A stretch of DNA of 55,001 bases from positions 1 to 55,001 of the forward strand of contig NZ_JAMJPJ010000022.1 of assembly GCF_023555005.1 (NCBI RefSeq), in the 5' to 3' direction. Positions 19,674-31,506 of the stretch are shown piece by piece (position 1 is the stretch's first letter; each line of letters opens with the position of its first letter). This stretch comes from Halomonas llamarensis (GTDB lineage: Bacteria > Pseudomonadota > Gammaproteobacteria > Pseudomonadales > Halomonadaceae). The notes under the pieces were generated by a model. It searched no databases, was not told where the DNA came from, and saw only the letters and a list, made by a program, of their open reading frames with translations. The position numbers and the translations under genes were made by a program.

Positions 19674-21218
19674 TTACCAAGTCTGAGTCGCCTTGAACTG
19701 TTCGAGACCCGACTTCAAGCCGCTTTGAATCTCATCGTTGTAGTCGCCAGTCTGGTTGATCTTGTCGAGCATGTCGCTGTGTTCAGACTTCATGTAATCA
19801 TGCAACGCACTTTCGAAGTCCAGCACCTTTTTCACATCAACATCATCCAGATAGCCTTCGTTAGCGGCGTACAGCGTCAAGGCCATTTCCGCCACCGACA
19901 TCGGCGAGTACTGACTCTGTTTCATCAGCTCAGTCACACGCTCACCGTGTTCGAGCTGCTTACGCGTGGCTTCGTCAAGATCTGAGGCGAACTGCGAAAA
20001 CGCCGCCAGCTCACGATACTGAGCCAATGCCAAACGCACACTGCCGCCCAACTTCTTGATGATCTTGGTTTGTGCCGAACCGCCGACACGCGACACCGAA
20101 AGACCCGCGTTGATCGCCGGACGGATACCCGAGTTAAACAGGTTCGTCTCAAGAAATATCTGACCGTCGGTGATCGAGATCACGTTAGTCGGAACGAACG
20201 CGGAAACGTCACCGCCTTGGGTTTCGATGATCGGCAGCGCGGTCAATGAACCGGTTTTGCCTTTCACTTCGCCATTGGTGAACTTCTCAACGTAGTCGAC
20301 GTTGACGCGCGCCGCGCGCTCGAGCAGACGCGAGTGGAGATAGAAAACATCCCCTGGATACGCTTCACGTCCCGGCGGACGGCGCAACAGCAGCGATACC
20401 TGACGATAGGCGACTGCCTGCTTAGACAGGTCGTCATACACAATCATGGCATCTTCGCCGCGGTCGCGGAAATATTCGCCCATCGTGCAGCCAGCATACG
20501 CAGCAAGGAACTGCATCGGTGCCGGGTCAGCGGCGCCCGCTGCGACAACGATGGTATGCTCCATCGCACCATGTTCTTCGAGTTTGCGCACTACGTTGGC
20601 AATGGTCGATTGCTTTTGACCAATGGCAACGTAAACACAGGTAACGCCCTTGCCTTTCTGGTTGATGATGGCATCAATGGCAATGGCGGACTTACCGATC
20701 TGGCGGTCACCGATGATCAGCTCACGCTGACCACGACCGATCGGTACCATTGAGTCAATCGATTTGAGACCCGTTTGGATCGGCTCATCGACGGATTGAC
20801 GGGTGATAACACCGGGCGCCACTTTTTCGACGGCGTCGGTCATCTTGGCGTTAATATCGCCTTTAGCGTCAATCGGATTACCCAGCGCATCGACCACACG
20901 GCCGATCAGTTCCGGGCCTACCGGCACTTCGAGGATACGACCGGTACATTGAGCGGTCATACCTTCTTCGAGCTGCAAGTAGTCACCCAGCACCACGGCA
21001 CCCACGGAGTCACGCTCCAGGTTAAGTACCATGCCGAAAATACTGCCGGGGAATTCAATCATTTCACCGAACATCGCGTCTTCGAGGCCGTGAACTTTCA
21101 CGATACCGTCGGATACGCTGACGATGGTGCCCTGATTACGGGCTTCAGATGCGACGTCAAGCTTTTCAATTCGCTGCTTGATGATGTCGCTGATCTCGGA
21201 AGGATTCAGTTGCTGCAT
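19674..21218 (-). CDS. atpA: ATP synthase alpha subunit
   Basis: 514 residues. The Walker A segment reads GDRQIGKS rather than the commoner GDRQTGKT, a conservative change in the non-catalytic nucleotide site; the rest of the family pattern is intact ([10 protein letters not shown], then GRDALIVYDD-like [11 protein letters not shown], then [25 protein letters not shown]). It alternates with beta in the F1 hexamer and contributes the arginine finger. Confidence 0.98.
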   Translation of the reverse strand: MQQLNPSEISDIIKQRIEKLDVASEARNQGTIVSVSDGIVKVHGLEDAMFGEMIEFPGSIFGMVLNLERDSVGAVVLGDYLQLEEGMTAQCTGRILEVPVGPELIGRVVDALGNPIDAKGDINAKMTDAVEKVAPGVITRQSVDEPIQTGLKSIDSMVPIGRGQRELIIGDRQIGKSAIAIDAIINQKGKGVTCVYVAIGQKQSTIANVVRKLEEHGAMEHTIVVAAGAADPAPMQFLAAYAGCTMGEYFRDRGEDAMIVYDDLSKQAVAYRQVSLLLRRPPGREAYPGDVFYLHSRLLERAARVNVDYVEKFTNGEVKGKTGSLTALPIIETQGGDVSAFVPTNVISITDGQIFLETNLFNSGIRPAINAGLSVSRVGGSAQTKIIKKLGGSVRLALAQYRELAAFSQFASDLDEATRKQLEHGERVTELMKQSQYSPMSVAEMALTLYAANEGYLDDVDVKKVLDFESALHDYMKSEHSDMLDKINQTGDYNDEIQSGLKSGLEQFKATQTW

Positions 21219-21234
21219 GCCATGTCCCTCAAAC

Positions 21235-21771
21235 TCAAGTGGTCAGCGCGTCAGAAAGGCGGTTTAATCGACCGCGCACCGAACCGTCAATGACGGTATC
21301 GCCGGCACGCAGGATGACACCACCAATTAGCGTCTTGTCCACCTGAGTGGTAATGGAGATTTCGCGATTCAGACGTTTTTTAAGCGCGTTAGTCAGCTTG
21401 GTTTGCTGCTTACTGTCGAGCTTAAAGGCTGACGTCACGGTTACGTCGATACGCTGTTCGTGTTCCGCGCGAAGTTGCTCGAACTGCTCGGCAATCGCCT
21501 TCAACGCTACGAGACGATATTGATGCGCTAGATTTGTCAGAAAACGCTCAAGGGCATCGTCCTGCTTTTCGGGCAACATACCCGTCAAGATCGATACTTT
21601 CTTTTCGTTTTCAAGCTTTGGGCTACCCAGCAGATAACGTACGTTGCCATCCGCTACAGCATAACCCAAAAAGCCAAGAGCATAAGACCAGGCATCTAGC
21701 GCATTGTGATCACGCGCATATTCGAACGCCGCCTTAGCGTAAGGACGAGCGACGGTGAGTAGTTCCGCCAT
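21235..21771 (-). CDS. atpH: ATP synthase delta subunit
   Basis: 178 residues, all-helical N-terminal domain (1-105) that caps the alpha-3 beta-3 hexamer and a C-terminal domain ending [23 protein letters not shown], the most conserved part of the OSCP/delta family. It joins the F1 head to the b-subunit stalk. Confidence 0.96.
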   Translation of the reverse strand: MAELLTVARPYAKAAFEYARDHNALDAWSYALGFLGYAVADGNVRYLLGSPKLENEKKVSILTGMLPEKQDDALERFLTNLAHQYRLVALKAIAEQFEQLRAEHEQRIDVTVTSAFKLDSKQQTKLTNALKKRLNREISITTQVDKTLIGGVILRAGDTVIDGSVRGRLNRLSDALTT

Positions 21772-21782
21772 GGTTCACCTCC

Positions 21783-22253
21783 TTACAGTTCAGCAGCAAG
21801 CTCATCAAGCAACTTGCGGTGCGCTTTTTCGTCAACGGAGCCTTCAAGTATTCGCTCAGCACCGATAACCGCTAGATGAGACACTTGTGCGCGCAAATCT
21901 TCTTTCGCACGCTGCATTTCTTGATCAATCTCGGCACGTGCACCGACTAGCAAACGTTCGCCTTCAGCACGTGCTTGCTCCCGTGCTTCTTCAACGATCT
22001 GGGCAGAGCGCTTATTCGCCTGTTCCAGAATTTGAGAAGCTTGCTCTTTGCTCTCTTGCAGCGTCTGTGACGCCTGCTCTTGAGCGAGCTCAAGGTCACG
22101 GGAAGCACGGCTTGCCGCGTCCAAACCGTCAGCAATTTTCTTCTGACGCTCGTGGAGCGCAGTGCTGATGGGTGGCCACACGTACTTTATGCAAAACCAG
22201 ACAAAGATCGCGAAGGCGATCGTTTGCCCGATAAGCGTCATGTTGATATTCAC
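21783..22253 (-). CDS. atpF: ATP synthase b subunit
   Basis: 156 residues from the GTG at 22253, the same length as Escherichia coli AtpF; AGAGGT lies 8 bases upstream. A longer in-frame ATG at 22298 is rejected because it adds 15 residues ahead of the membrane anchor. One N-terminal membrane helix (about 5-24, with FCIKYVWPP) is followed by a long charged coiled coil that forms the peripheral stalk dimer. Confidence 0.95.
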   Translation of the reverse strand: MNINMTLIGQTIAFAIFVWFCIKYVWPPISTALHERQKKIADGLDAASRASRDLELAQEQASQTLQESKEQASQILEQANKRSAQIVEEAREQARAEGERLLVGARAEIDQEMQRAKEDLRAQVSHLAVIGAERILEGSVDEKAHRKLLDELAAEL

Positions 22254-22331
22254 AGGGATGTACCTCTGACTGTATTCGTGGCGACCGGAGTGTGGCAAAA
22301 CCGAGCGGAAAGCCGCCCGGCAGTGCTGTTA

Positions 22332-22577
<246 letters not shown>

Positions 22578-22618
22578 TCAAGTTGAGGTTGAAGGTTTGG
22601 GGTTAAGGCGTTGCTCAA

Positions 22619-23458
<840 letters not shown>

Positions 23459-23899
23459 TCAATCAGTTGGGCGGTGTTTGGGCATTAGCCAAGGTGCCAG
23501 CCAATGTGTCAGGACAACCGCTACGTAAGCACAAAAAAAGAAAGCGGGGTTTGAGGGGGGCACTGTGAGGAACACCGTAATAAACAGCACCACCGTCAAA
23601 CCGAACTTACCCATTTCAGCACGAAAAAGACGCTTTGCACTTTGCGAGGCGCGAACCTGATGGTTGAGTACACCAGAGCGGGCGATAAACAGCCCGTTAG
23701 GTATTACCGCCAGAGCTATACCCAGTAAAGACGATAATGCGCCCGTGCTTCCCGATACGGCAAATCCAAGTAGCACGCTGGTTAACGCAACGCTTGCTTG
23801 TATCGTAACCAGTCGACGTATATACACCTGCCGTCGCGTGACTTCTCGCCGTTGCCGCATTTTCGTCGCTACTCTTGCACGGTGATTGTGATTCGTCAT
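23459..23899 (-). CDS. atpI: ATP synthase subunit I (assembly factor)
   Basis: 146 residues with a very basic N terminus (residues 1-30 rich in Arg) and four hydrophobic segments. AtpI helps c-ring assembly and is usually the first, poorly conserved gene of the atp operon, as here: it lies 12 bp ahead of atpB. Identification rests on position, size and membrane topology more than on motifs. Confidence 0.85.
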   Translation of the reverse strand: MTNHNHRARVATKMRQRREVTRRQVYIRRLVTIQASVALTSVLLGFAVSGSTGALSSLLGIALAVIPNGLFIARSGVLNHQVRASQSAKRLFRAEMGKFGLTVVLFITVFLTVPPSNPAFFFCAYVAVVLTHWLAPWLMPKHRPTD

Positions 23900-23954
23900 G
23901 AACCGCGCCTTACGTCAGCAAGCCTATGTTTACAGCTTGCACAAATCTTGCGCG

Positions 23955-23983
23955 ATTATAGGGAAGCGCTATCGCCCCTTCAA
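23955..23983 (-). promoter_or_regulatory. Sigma-70 promoter of the atp operon
   Basis: On the minus strand TTGAAG (23983-23978) and TATAAT (23960-23955) are separated by 17 bp, a perfect -10 box with a good -35 at ideal spacing. It lies 55 bp ahead of atpI and beyond the parB stop, giving the ATP synthase genes their own transcription start. Confidence 0.8.
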
Positions 23984-24077
23984 CCAAAGTCATTCGCTTT
24001 TTGCCCGTAAGATTGGCGACTTGCGACCAAAGGGGGAAAGAATATTCACATTTCACCCTTCGAGCCTATTTTTCTCG

Positions 24078-25019
24078 TTACTGAATATGACCGAGTATGC
24101 CATCGAGCTCTTCTAGGCTGGTGTAGCGGATGGTGAGCTTACCTTTGCCTTTTTGTCCGTGTTGAATCGATACGGGTGCACCGAGCTGCTCGCTTAAGCG
24201 CGTTTCTAACCGGGCGACATCTGGCGACGGCGTTTGGCGACTTTTAGCGCGCGCAGGCTCGCCTTGGGTTTGACGTTTTTTCACCAGGGTTTCTGTTGCC
24301 CGAACGGTAAGGTCGTGATTGACGACATCGTGGGCCACTTGACGTTGTTCGGCGCTATTAAGCGAAAGTAACGCGCGAGCATGGCCCATATCCAAATCCC
24401 CGCGCTCAAGCAGCGTTTGTACTTCTGGGTCAAGCGCGAGTAAGCGGAGTAAATTTGCTACTTGCGTACGCGATTTACCCACCGCATCGGCGATTTGTTG
24501 TTGGGTTAGCTCGAACTCTTCGCCTAAGCGCTTGAGCGCGATGGCTTCTTCTACCACGTTCAGGTTTTCGCGTTGAATGTTTTCAATCAACGCCAAGGCC
24601 AGGGCGACTTCATCGCTGGCCTCGCGAATAACCGCGGGAATAACGTCTAGCTCAGCCAGCTGGGCGGCTCGCCAACGCCGCTCACCGGCGATAATCTCAT
24701 AGCGGTTTTCCGCCACCGGACGCACCACAATGGGTTGCATAACCCCCTGTGCGCGAATGGAATCGGCAAGTTCTTCCAGCGCTTCAGGCTGAATATCGCG
24801 CCGTGGCTGATACTTCCCGCGAACCAGTTGGCCCAGCGGCAAGCGCACAAGCCGATCCGGCTCACTTGTGGACGCTTCCGCCCTTGCCGGTGTGGAAACC
24901 GATGGCTCGGAATCGACCGGTACGGGATCGCCGATGGTGATGTCTAAACTGTCTCGGCGGCGGGCACCGGCGCCGATTAGGGCGTCGAGGCCGCGTCCGA
25001 GCGCACGTTTACGCGTCAT
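24078..25019 (-). CDS. parB: Chromosome-partitioning protein ParB
   Basis: 313 residues. The N-terminal LGRGLDALIG, the CTP-binding GERRWRAAQLAEL motif and the helix-turn-helix LTQQQIADAVGKSRTQVANLLRLL (which reads parS) are all present, ending in a short dimerisation domain. It loads on the parS sites at 48.6-52.6 kb and spreads as a CTP-dependent clamp. It lies 40 bp downstream of parA in one operon. Confidence 0.97.
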   Translation of the reverse strand: MTRKRALGRGLDALIGAGARRRDSLDITIGDPVPVDSEPSVSTPARAEASTSEPDRLVRLPLGQLVRGKYQPRRDIQPEALEELADSIRAQGVMQPIVVRPVAENRYEIIAGERRWRAAQLAELDVIPAVIREASDEVALALALIENIQRENLNVVEEAIALKRLGEEFELTQQQIADAVGKSRTQVANLLRLLALDPEVQTLLERGDLDMGHARALLSLNSAEQRQVAHDVVNHDLTVRATETLVKKRQTQGEPARAKSRQTPSPDVARLETRLSEQLGAPVSIQHGQKGKGKLTIRYTSLEELDGILGHIQ

Positions 25020-25059
25020 TGTTTTCCCTCATGAAACGACGTTTGCCAACAGCGTCTGT

Positions 25060-25827
25060 TTAAAGCGTTAATCGACGAATCAACTCTTTAGCCAACACGC
25101 GGTACGCCTGACTGCCCCGCGAAAAGCGTGCATAGTGCGTAACCGGCAGGCCGTGGCTGGGCGCTTCTGCGACTTTGATATTGCGCGGAATGGTGGTTTT
25201 TAGCAGCGCATCGCCAAAAAAGTCGCGCAGCTGCTTATCCACTTCGCGCGTCAAGCTGGTGCGTTTGTCGTACATGGTGCGCAAAATACCGGACACGCTA
25301 AGCGCTGGGTTGATGTTTTCTTTGATCTGCTCAACCGTATCCAATAACGCAGAAAGCCCTTCAAGTGCATAAAACTCGCATTGTAACGGGATAAGAACAC
25401 CATTGGCGGCGGTCAGCGCATTCACCGTGAGCATATTAAGCGATGGTGGGCAGTCAATTAGCACCACATCATAGTTAGCGCTCACCTCATTCAGCGCTGA
25501 CGATAAACGGCTTTTTCGTGCTTCGCTATCCAGCAGCTCAACTTCGGCGGCGGTTAAATCACCGTTTCCCGGCAATACATCAAACCCCACTGGAAGGTTC
25601 TGCGCGATCACATCGCTTGCCTTGGCGTCACCTAACAGCACATCGAGCACGCTAACGTCTAATTCGTGTTTATCGATGCCGCTGCCCATGCTGGCATGGC
25701 CTTGTGGGTCAAGATCCACCAGTAGTACGCAGCGGCCAAGCTGCGCAAGACTCGCCGCCAGATTGACGGCGGAAGTGGTTTTGCCCACGCCGCCTTTTTG
25801 GTTGGTCAGGGCGATGATCTGGCTCAC
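25060..25827 (-). CDS. parA: Chromosome-partitioning ATPase ParA
   Basis: 255 residues, small (type Ib, chromosomal) ParA without an N-terminal DNA-binding domain. The deviant Walker A is KGGVGKTTSAVNLA near residue 10, and the Walker B is DVVLIDCPPSLNML. It binds DNA nonspecifically as an ATP dimer and moves ParB-parS complexes. The start follows rsmG by 34 bp. Confidence 0.97.
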   Translation of the reverse strand: MSQIIALTNQKGGVGKTTSAVNLAASLAQLGRCVLLVDLDPQGHASMGSGIDKHELDVSVLDVLLGDAKASDVIAQNLPVGFDVLPGNGDLTAAEVELLDSEARKSRLSSALNEVSANYDVVLIDCPPSLNMLTVNALTAANGVLIPLQCEFYALEGLSALLDTVEQIKENINPALSVSGILRTMYDKRTSLTREVDKQLRDFFGDALLKTTIPRNIKVAEAPSHGLPVTHYARFSRGSQAYRVLAKELIRRLTL

Positions 25828-25861
25828 TTACGCAACTCCTTGTGGATTTACCAGGGCGGTA

Positions 25862-26521
25862 CTAAAACCGCGAGGACAAGATCAGTAGCTGCCGCGTGGC
25901 GGCTTCAAACGGTACTTTAAGCGAATGCCGCGCTTTAATTTCGATATCAGCGGGCAACCCTTGTAGCTCGTCGTCAGCGCCGGGGCCTTTCATTGCTAGC
26001 CACTCGCCGTGGGCAGCGGGCAGTTGACATGTCAGCGTGACAAAATCCTTGATACTGGCAAAGGCGCGCGAAATCACCTGATCAAACGTAGCGGCGTCAA
26101 ACTGCTCAACGCGAGTTTGTACGGGAGTGACGTTTTCAAGTCCAAGCTCCATGATGGCTTGACGCTGAAAGCGCACTTTTTTGCCGTTGCTGTCGAGCAG
26201 CGTAACGTTAAGCGCCGGGTTAAGAATCGCGAGCACCAAGCCGGGAAGCCCCGGCCCGGCTCCTACGTCCAATACGCGCGGTCCGTGCACAAACGGTGCC
26301 ACCGCGGCGCTATCAAGAAGATGGCGCGCAACCATGTCATTCACGTCACGCACTGCGGTGAGGTTATAAGCCCGGTTCCACTTGTGCAATAGGGCCAAAA
26401 GACCCAGCAGGCGCTCTCGCTGCTCACTTGTGGTCGTTTGGCCTAGTGCCTCAAGCCCTTGGCCCAGGCGTTCGGCGATACCCTGTGGTAACGATGCGGT
26501 CAGCTTTGCCAGCGCGCTCAT
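25862..26521 (-). CDS. rsmG: 16S rRNA (guanine527-N7)-methyltransferase
   Basis: 219 residues. The SAM-binding motif is [17 protein letters not shown], and the [19 protein letters not shown] segment is the RsmG/GidB family signature. It methylates G527 of 16S rRNA; loss gives low-level streptomycin resistance. Its ATG overlaps the mnmG stop by 4 bp (ATGA), so the pair is translationally coupled. Confidence 0.97.
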   Translation of the reverse strand: MSALAKLTASLPQGIAERLGQGLEALGQTTTSEQRERLLGLLALLHKWNRAYNLTAVRDVNDMVARHLLDSAAVAPFVHGPRVLDVGAGPGLPGLVLAILNPALNVTLLDSNGKKVRFQRQAIMELGLENVTPVQTRVEQFDAATFDQVISRAFASIKDFVTLTCQLPAAHGEWLAMKGPGADDELQGLPADIEIKARHSLKVPFEAATRQLLILSSRF

Positions 26522-28422
26522 CCGTTGGCGACCTCGTTTTTTTCCACCAATCGGCGCTTTTTCAAGTGAATCAGCAAGACCGACACCGCCGCTGGCGTTA
26601 CCCCAGAAATGCGCGCCGCTTGGGCGAGTGTTGCCGGGCGTGCCTCGATAAGTTTTTGGCAGATTTCGTTGGAAAGCCCTTCGACTCGTTGGTAATCCAA
26701 ACTATCGGGGAGCGGTGTCGCTTCGTGGCGCTTGAGCTTGTCGATTTCGTCCTGCTGACGGTCGATATAACCCTGATATTTGGCCTGAATTTGCACCTGT
26801 TCGGTAACGGCGTCGTTATCTACCGCCTCACCTTCGATACCCGGTAACGTTGCGATATCGGCATAGGTAAGCTCGGGGCGCCTGAGCAAATCGCTTAAGC
26901 GATACTCCCGTGTTAACGCTTTGCCGGTTTTTTCGCCAAGGCGTTCGGCCGCTGGGGTATTGGGCTGCACCCAGGTGGCGGCGAGCCGTTGATTTTCTCG
27001 CTCAATGGCGTCGCGCTTTTGGCTGAAAGCATCCCAGCGGGTCTCGTTCACTAACCCCAATTCACGGCCGGTTTCAGTCAAGCGTAAATCGGCGTTGTCT
27101 TCGCGCAGCAACAGGCGGTATTCGGCACGCGAGGTAAACATCCGGTAAGGCTCTTTGGTGCCCATGGTGATCAGGTCATCGACCAGCACGCCCAAATACG
27201 CTTCATCGCGGCGCGGCCACCAGGCCTCCAATGCTTTCGCGCGGCGAGCGGCGTTCAAACCGGCAAGCAGCCCTTGTGCACCGGCTTCTTCATACCCGGT
27301 GGTACCGTTAATTTGCCCGGCAAAAAACAGGTTGTGGATAAATTTGGTTTCCAGCGAGTGTTTCAGATCGCGGGGATCAAAGAAATCGTACTCAATGGCG
27401 TAGCCTGGCCGCGTGATATGCGCGTTTTCCAGCCCCTTGATCGAGCGCACCACCTGAAGCTGAATATCAAACGGCAGCGACGTGGAGATCCCGTTGGGAT
27501 ACAGCTCGTTAGTATCTAAACCTTCTGGCTCGATGAAAATTTGGTGGCTTGATTTATCCGCGAAGCGATGGACCTTGTCCTCAATCGACGGGCAGTAACG
27601 CGGGCCGATGCCCTCGATCACGCCGGAGTACATCGGCGAGCGATCCAGGTTTTTTAGAATGATGTCATGCGTTTGCGTATTAGTATGCGCAATATGGCAG
27701 CTCATCTGGCGTGGATGCATTCCGCGGTTGCCGAGATACGACATCACTGGCGTAGGCGAATCTCCCGGCTGCTCTTCGAGGTGGGAGAAATCCACGGTTT
27801 TAGCGTCAAGACGTGGCGGCGTGCCAGTTTTTAGCCGGTCAACACGAAACGGCAGTGCGCGTAGCCGTTCGGCTAAGGCGTTGGAGGGAGGATCCCCGGC
27901 GCGTCCACCGCGACTTTGATTAAGCCCGATATGAATCACACCCCCGAGGAAAGTCCCCGTGCAAAGCACGACAGATTCGCCGTGAAAGCGAATGCCGGTC
28001 TCGGTTTCCACACCGCGAACGGTGTCGTTGTCCACGATCAAATCGCCCGCTGCTTGCTGGAAAATCGTCAGATTCGGCTGGTTTTCCAGCATGCTGCGGA
28101 TAGCCGCTTTGTAACGCACCCGGTCAGCTTGAGCACGGGTAGCGCGCACCGCCGGCCCTTTGCGAGCATTAAGCACACGAAATTGAATGCCACCTAGGTC
28201 CGTGGCTAGCCCCATTGCACCGCCAAGTGCATCGATTTCTTTGACTAAATGGCTTTTGCCGATGCCGCCGATCGCGGGGTTACACGACATTTGCCCTAAG
28301 GTTTCGATGTTGTGAGTGAGCAGCAGGGTTTGACAGCCCATGCGAGCAGAGGCCAGCGCGGCTTCGGTCCCCGCATGGCCACCGCCGATGACAATCACGT
28401 CAAAGCGGTCAGGATAGTTCAT
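26518..28422 (-). CDS. mnmG: tRNA uridine-5-carboxymethylaminomethyl modification enzyme MnmG
   Basis: 634 residues from the ATG at 28422 (GAGGTG upstream); a start at 28464 would add 14 residues and is unlikely. The FAD-binding [10 protein letters not shown] is at 13-22, and the [21 protein letters not shown] and [11 protein letters not shown] segments are typical. With MnmE (13 kb away here) it makes the cmnm5 group at U34 of several tRNAs. First gene of mnmG-rsmG-parA-parB. Confidence 0.97.
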   Translation of the reverse strand: MNYPDRFDVIVIGGGHAGTEAALASARMGCQTLLLTHNIETLGQMSCNPAIGGIGKSHLVKEIDALGGAMGLATDLGGIQFRVLNARKGPAVRATRAQADRVRYKAAIRSMLENQPNLTIFQQAAGDLIVDNDTVRGVETETGIRFHGESVVLCTGTFLGGVIHIGLNQSRGGRAGDPPSNALAERLRALPFRVDRLKTGTPPRLDAKTVDFSHLEEQPGDSPTPVMSYLGNRGMHPRQMSCHIAHTNTQTHDIILKNLDRSPMYSGVIEGIGPRYCPSIEDKVHRFADKSSHQIFIEPEGLDTNELYPNGISTSLPFDIQLQVVRSIKGLENAHITRPGYAIEYDFFDPRDLKHSLETKFIHNLFFAGQINGTTGYEEAGAQGLLAGLNAARRAKALEAWWPRRDEAYLGVLVDDLITMGTKEPYRMFTSRAEYRLLLREDNADLRLTETGRELGLVNETRWDAFSQKRDAIERENQRLAATWVQPNTPAAERLGEKTGKALTREYRLSDLLRRPELTYADIATLPGIEGEAVDNDAVTEQVQIQAKYQGYIDRQQDEIDKLKRHEATPLPDSLDYQRVEGLSNEICQKLIEARPATLAQAARISGVTPAAVSVLLIHLKKRRLVEKNEVANG

Positions 28423-28481
28423 GACACCTCGTCTTGCGCGTTTTAGCGCGACTTTATTCAGCATGCATCAGTAAGCCCGGC

Positions 28482-28510
28482 AGTATAAACCTCCTGTGGG
28501 TAACCGTCAG
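28482..28510 (-). promoter_or_regulatory. Possible promoter of mnmG operon
   Basis: On the minus strand CTGACG and TATACT are 17 bp apart, 59 bp ahead of the mnmG start. The -10 is good and the -35 fair (four of six). Confidence 0.5.
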
Positions 28511-28895
28511 GTTTTTCTACACACGGATTTCTTCACTCGACCCACTATTAATAACAATATATTTATAAATAAAAGAAGTTTTATTGTTATTGTAATTACT
28601 GGTGTGGATAAAATCTGTGGAAAAGAGTTTTTATGTTATACATATCAATTGTTTACTGTGTGGGTAGATAAGTTAATAAAGCGCGTACTAGACGCGTACA
28701 AACGGTGCTAAGCTTGTGGATGGAAAGGCGATTTACCCACAGGTCAAATTACTGACGGCTTTTCCACCGCTGCATACCTGACTTGTTACCGTGGCTGTGA
28801 ACAACCTCGCGTTTTCTCCACAATGGCAATTAAACACCGGCATGCGGACACTTAAGGCAGATACATGAAGGCGCAAAAAAATATTATCCACAGGC

Positions 28896-28922
28896 AAAAA
28901 AAAGCCTGTCACGAGGACAGGC
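28896..28922 (-). terminator. Terminator of the glutamine ABC transporter operon
   Basis: Inverted repeat GCCTGTC (28904-28910) and GACAGGC (28916-28922) with a 5-nt loop; on the minus strand it is followed by eight T. It lies 50 bp past the ATPase-gene stop and shields the DnaA-box region from its transcription. Confidence 0.9.
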
Positions 28923-28971
28923 GATAAAATAGAGCGATTTTTGGCGCTTTTCTTAGCGCTAATATGGCTAA

Positions 28972-29730
28972 TTAGTGTTTTAAAACACGTGCCAAAAACG
29001 ACTGTGTACGTTCGTGTTGGGGTTTATCAAATAGCTTCTCGGGTGGGCCTTGTTCGGTAATTTCCCCGTGGTGAATGAAAATTACCCGGTCGGCGACTTC
29101 GCGAGCAAAGCCCATTTCATGGGTAACAATCACCATGGTCATGCCCTCTTTTGCCAACTCGCGCATGGCGTCGAGCACTTCACCGATCATCTCCGGATCT
29201 AGTGCTGACGTGGGCTCATCAAAGAGCATTAATCTCGGTTCCATGGCCAGGGCGCGGGCAAGTGCTACACGCTGCTGCTGGCCGCCTGAAAGCTGTGCCG
29301 GGTACTTATCCGCCTGGTCGGAAATACCCACGCGCTCAAGTAGACGCTGGGAAGTTTCGAGGGCATCTGCACGGCTCCAACCGCGCACCTTCATCGGGGC
29401 AAGCGAAATATTGTCAATGACGCTGAGATGGGGAAAAAGGTTGAATTGCTGAAATACCATGCCCACTTCAGTGCGGATTTTTTGCAGTGCCTTGCCGCTT
29501 TTGCCGTGAGGTAATAGCGCTTTGCTATCCACCATCAGGCTACCTTGCTGAAACTCCTCAAGCCCGTTGATACAGCGAATCAGCGTGGATTTTCCCGAGC
29601 CGCTGGCGCCAATAACGACCACCACTTCGCCGGGCATAATTTCAAGCTCGATATCTTTAAGCACATGCAGGCTACCGAAGTGTTTGTTCAGCGCTTGCAT
29701 GGCCACGATCGGTTGTGTCGTCTCGTTCAT
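28972..29730 (-). CDS. Amino-acid ABC transporter ATPase (GlnQ type)
   Basis: 252 residues. Walker [10 protein letters not shown], signature [16 protein letters not shown] and Walker [13 protein letters not shown] are intact, with the polar amino-acid family spacing. It energises uptake of glutamine or a related amino acid with the permease and binding protein upstream on the same strand. The symbol glnQ would fit, but substrate is inferred. Confidence 0.93.
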   Translation of the reverse strand: MNETTQPIVAMQALNKHFGSLHVLKDIELEIMPGEVVVVIGASGSGKSTLIRCINGLEEFQQGSLMVDSKALLPHGKSGKALQKIRTEVGMVFQQFNLFPHLSVIDNISLAPMKVRGWSRADALETSQRLLERVGISDQADKYPAQLSGGQQQRVALARALAMEPRLMLFDEPTSALDPEMIGEVLDAMRELAKEGMTMVIVTHEMGFAREVADRVIFIHHGEITEQGPPEKLFDKPQHERTQSFLARVLKH

Positions 29731-29740
29731 GTCCGCGTCC

Positions 29741-30412
29741 TTATTGTCCGGCTAGGCCTCTGCGCTCTAACTGGCGCAGGAGAATGGAGAGGGTCCAGGT
29801 GATCGCCAAATAAAGCAGAGCGACCATTAAATAGACCTCCATCGCGGTAAATGTCGTAGCAATGTAGATCTGCCCTTGGCGAACAAGCTCGCCCACGCCG
29901 ATAACCGAAAACAGCGACGTATCTTTGATGCTGATAATGGCTTGGTTACCTAGCGGCGGAACCATACGGCGAAAAGCCTGGGGCCAGATGATGTAGCGAA
30001 ACGCTTGTGTGCGCGAGAGCCCCAGTGAGAGTGAGGCCTCGCGCTGGCCGCGCTCAATGGACTGCACGCCACCGCGTACAATTTCAGAAATATACGCGCC
30101 TGAATTGATCGCAATGGCGGCGATCCCGGCGGTAAGGGCGTTGATAGGGCTGCCCAAAATTTGCGGTAACCCGTAGAAGATAAACAGTACTTGGACCAGG
30201 ATCGGTGTACCGCGAAAAACTTCGACATACACAATAGCGGGCCAACGAAGCCAGCGTAGCGGGCTAATGCGTAGCAAGCCAAAAAAGATGCCGATAAAAA
30301 AACCAAAGGCAAGGCCGCCAAACGAAATCAATAGTGTCCAGGGAATCCCTGGCAGTAGGTGAGGGATTGAGCCGAACGCGGCGGCCCAATCAAATTCAAA
30401 CGTAGCGTCCAC
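29741..30412 (-). CDS. Amino-acid ABC transporter permease (GlnP type)
   Basis: About 223 residues from a GTG at 30412 with AGGAGAG 6 bases upstream; an in-frame start at 30448 is less likely because it precedes this ribosome site. About five membrane helices are predicted, with the EAA loop ([22 protein letters not shown]) that docks on the ATPase. It lies 10 bp ahead of the ATPase gene. Confidence 0.92.
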   Translation of the reverse strand: MDATFEFDWAAAFGSIPHLLPGIPWTLLISFGGLAFGFFIGIFFGLLRISPLRWLRWPAIVYVEVFRGTPILVQVLFIFYGLPQILGSPINALTAGIAAIAINSGAYISEIVRGGVQSIERGQREASLSLGLSRTQAFRYIIWPQAFRRMVPPLGNQAIISIKDTSLFSVIGVGELVRQGQIYIATTFTAMEVYLMVALLYLAITWTLSILLRQLERRGLAGQ

Positions 30413-30536
30413 GTGTGCTCTCCTAAAAAAGCCACAACATAACGACACAAGGCCGGGGGCGAGACCACCCGGCCCTGATGCGTATAAAAAGGAAGTATTG
30501 TCGTTAGCGATTAACGAATAAGAGAATTAGCGATGA

Positions 30537-31328
30537 TTACTCATCGCTAGGGGTTTCGCCAAACCACTTGGTGTAGATCTCATCGTAGGTGCCATCTTTA
30601 TGCATGTCAGCGAGTGCCTCGTTAGAGGGTTCTACCCAGTCACTGCCTTTATTGAAAACGATACCGTATTGTTGACCTTCGTAAAGTGGGCCAACCACTT
30701 TGGTACGTCCTTCGCCGCGCGTTTGCGTGAAGTAGCCTACGTTGGGGGCATCGTAGAAAGCGGCATCAACGTTACGGCCTAAAAGTGCCATGTACATATC
30801 TGAGGTGCCGGGATATGGGGTGACATCGGCGTCATCGCCAAACTTTTCGGTCAGATAGTCATAACTGGTGGAACCGATTTTAGTGGCGATGGACATGCCT
30901 TCGAGGTCGTCGATGGTGGTGACTTCGTTGTTGTCATCACGGACGATAATGCGCAGGCCGGAATCATAGTAGGGATCGGAGAAATCCACGATTTCGGCGC
31001 GCTCATCGGTAATGGTGATACCGGCGATGGCAATTTCCTGGCTGCCGGTTTGAACGGCGGGAATAATGCCGTTGAATTCCATGGTAGTGAGGTCGACCTC
31101 AAAACCAGCGCGTTCGGCGATTTCGTTGATGATGTCCATATCGAAGCCGGTCATTTCACCGGTTTCTTGATCCATCATCTCGAAAGGCACAAAGCTTGGG
31201 TCGGTCGCCACGTTAACGGTGGGCTTATCTTGGGCGACGGCGAGACTTGCGGTGCCTAAACCGAGCGCTACAGCAGCGGCGAGGGCGGTTTTTGGCAGGC
31301 TAGTGTGGAAAATTGCGGTTTTTTTCAT
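30537..31328 (-). CDS. Periplasmic amino-acid-binding protein (GlnH type)
   Basis: 263 residues with an N-terminal signal peptide (cleavage likely after LAVAQ near residue 33). The core closely follows Escherichia coli GlnH: TDPSFVPFEM, GFDMDIINEIAE, FNGIIPAVQTG, AIAGITITDERA, DFSDPYYDSGL and a C-terminal DEIYTKWFG. This favours glutamine as the ligand. First gene of the import operon, with ACGGGGAA ahead of the ATG. Confidence 0.93.
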   Translation of the reverse strand: MKKTAIFHTSLPKTALAAAVALGLGTASLAVAQDKPTVNVATDPSFVPFEMMDQETGEMTGFDMDIINEIAERAGFEVDLTTMEFNGIIPAVQTGSQEIAIAGITITDERAEIVDFSDPYYDSGLRIIVRDDNNEVTTIDDLEGMSIATKIGSTSYDYLTEKFGDDADVTPYPGTSDMYMALLGRNVDAAFYDAPNVGYFTQTRGEGRTKVVGPLYEGQQYGIVFNKGSDWVEPSNEALADMHKDGTYDEIYTKWFGETPSDE

Positions 31329-31365
31329 GGTATTCCCCGTGCGTTATTGGCCTGAATGGCACGTC

Positions 31366-31389
31366 GATAGCGCTATGCAATGCGCTATC
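31366..31389 (-). promoter_or_regulatory. Inverted repeat between erpA and the glutamine-importer operon
   Basis: Perfect arms GATAGCGC (31366-31373) and GCGCTATC (31382-31389) with an 8-nt loop lie 38 bp ahead of the binding-protein start. No T-run follows on the minus strand, so an operator or leader structure is as likely as a terminator of erpA. Confidence 0.5.
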
Positions 31390-31506
31390 AAAACGGCCGT
31401 AAGACTGTTATTGACCTTTTTAACCTTGGCGAGAAACCACCATGGCGTCAAGTCACGGGGAGAAGCCGTGGTAAACGTTGCGTAGACGCAAGCGCGCTTG
31501 TGGGAT

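Larger units (their letters stand above)
28423..28971. other. AT-rich DnaA-box region upstream of mnmG (secondary origin candidate)
   Basis: This 549-bp gap has no gene. Two perfect DnaA boxes lie at 28603-28611 (TGTGGATAA) and 28884-28892 (TTATCCACA), with one-mismatch boxes at 28616-28624 and 28733-28741 and weaker ones near 28715 and 28813. Bases 28540-28680 are very AT-rich (tracts such as TATTTATAAATAAAAGAAG). In Escherichia coli and Vibrio, oriC lies exactly here, next to mnmG (gidA). The cluster at 45.2-45.5 kb is denser, so this is a second candidate. Confidence 0.55.

Noticed and set aside
20775..21293. 172-codon plus-strand frame antisense to atpA
   Set aside because: It lies wholly over a certain gene and its composition follows the complementary codons of atpA.
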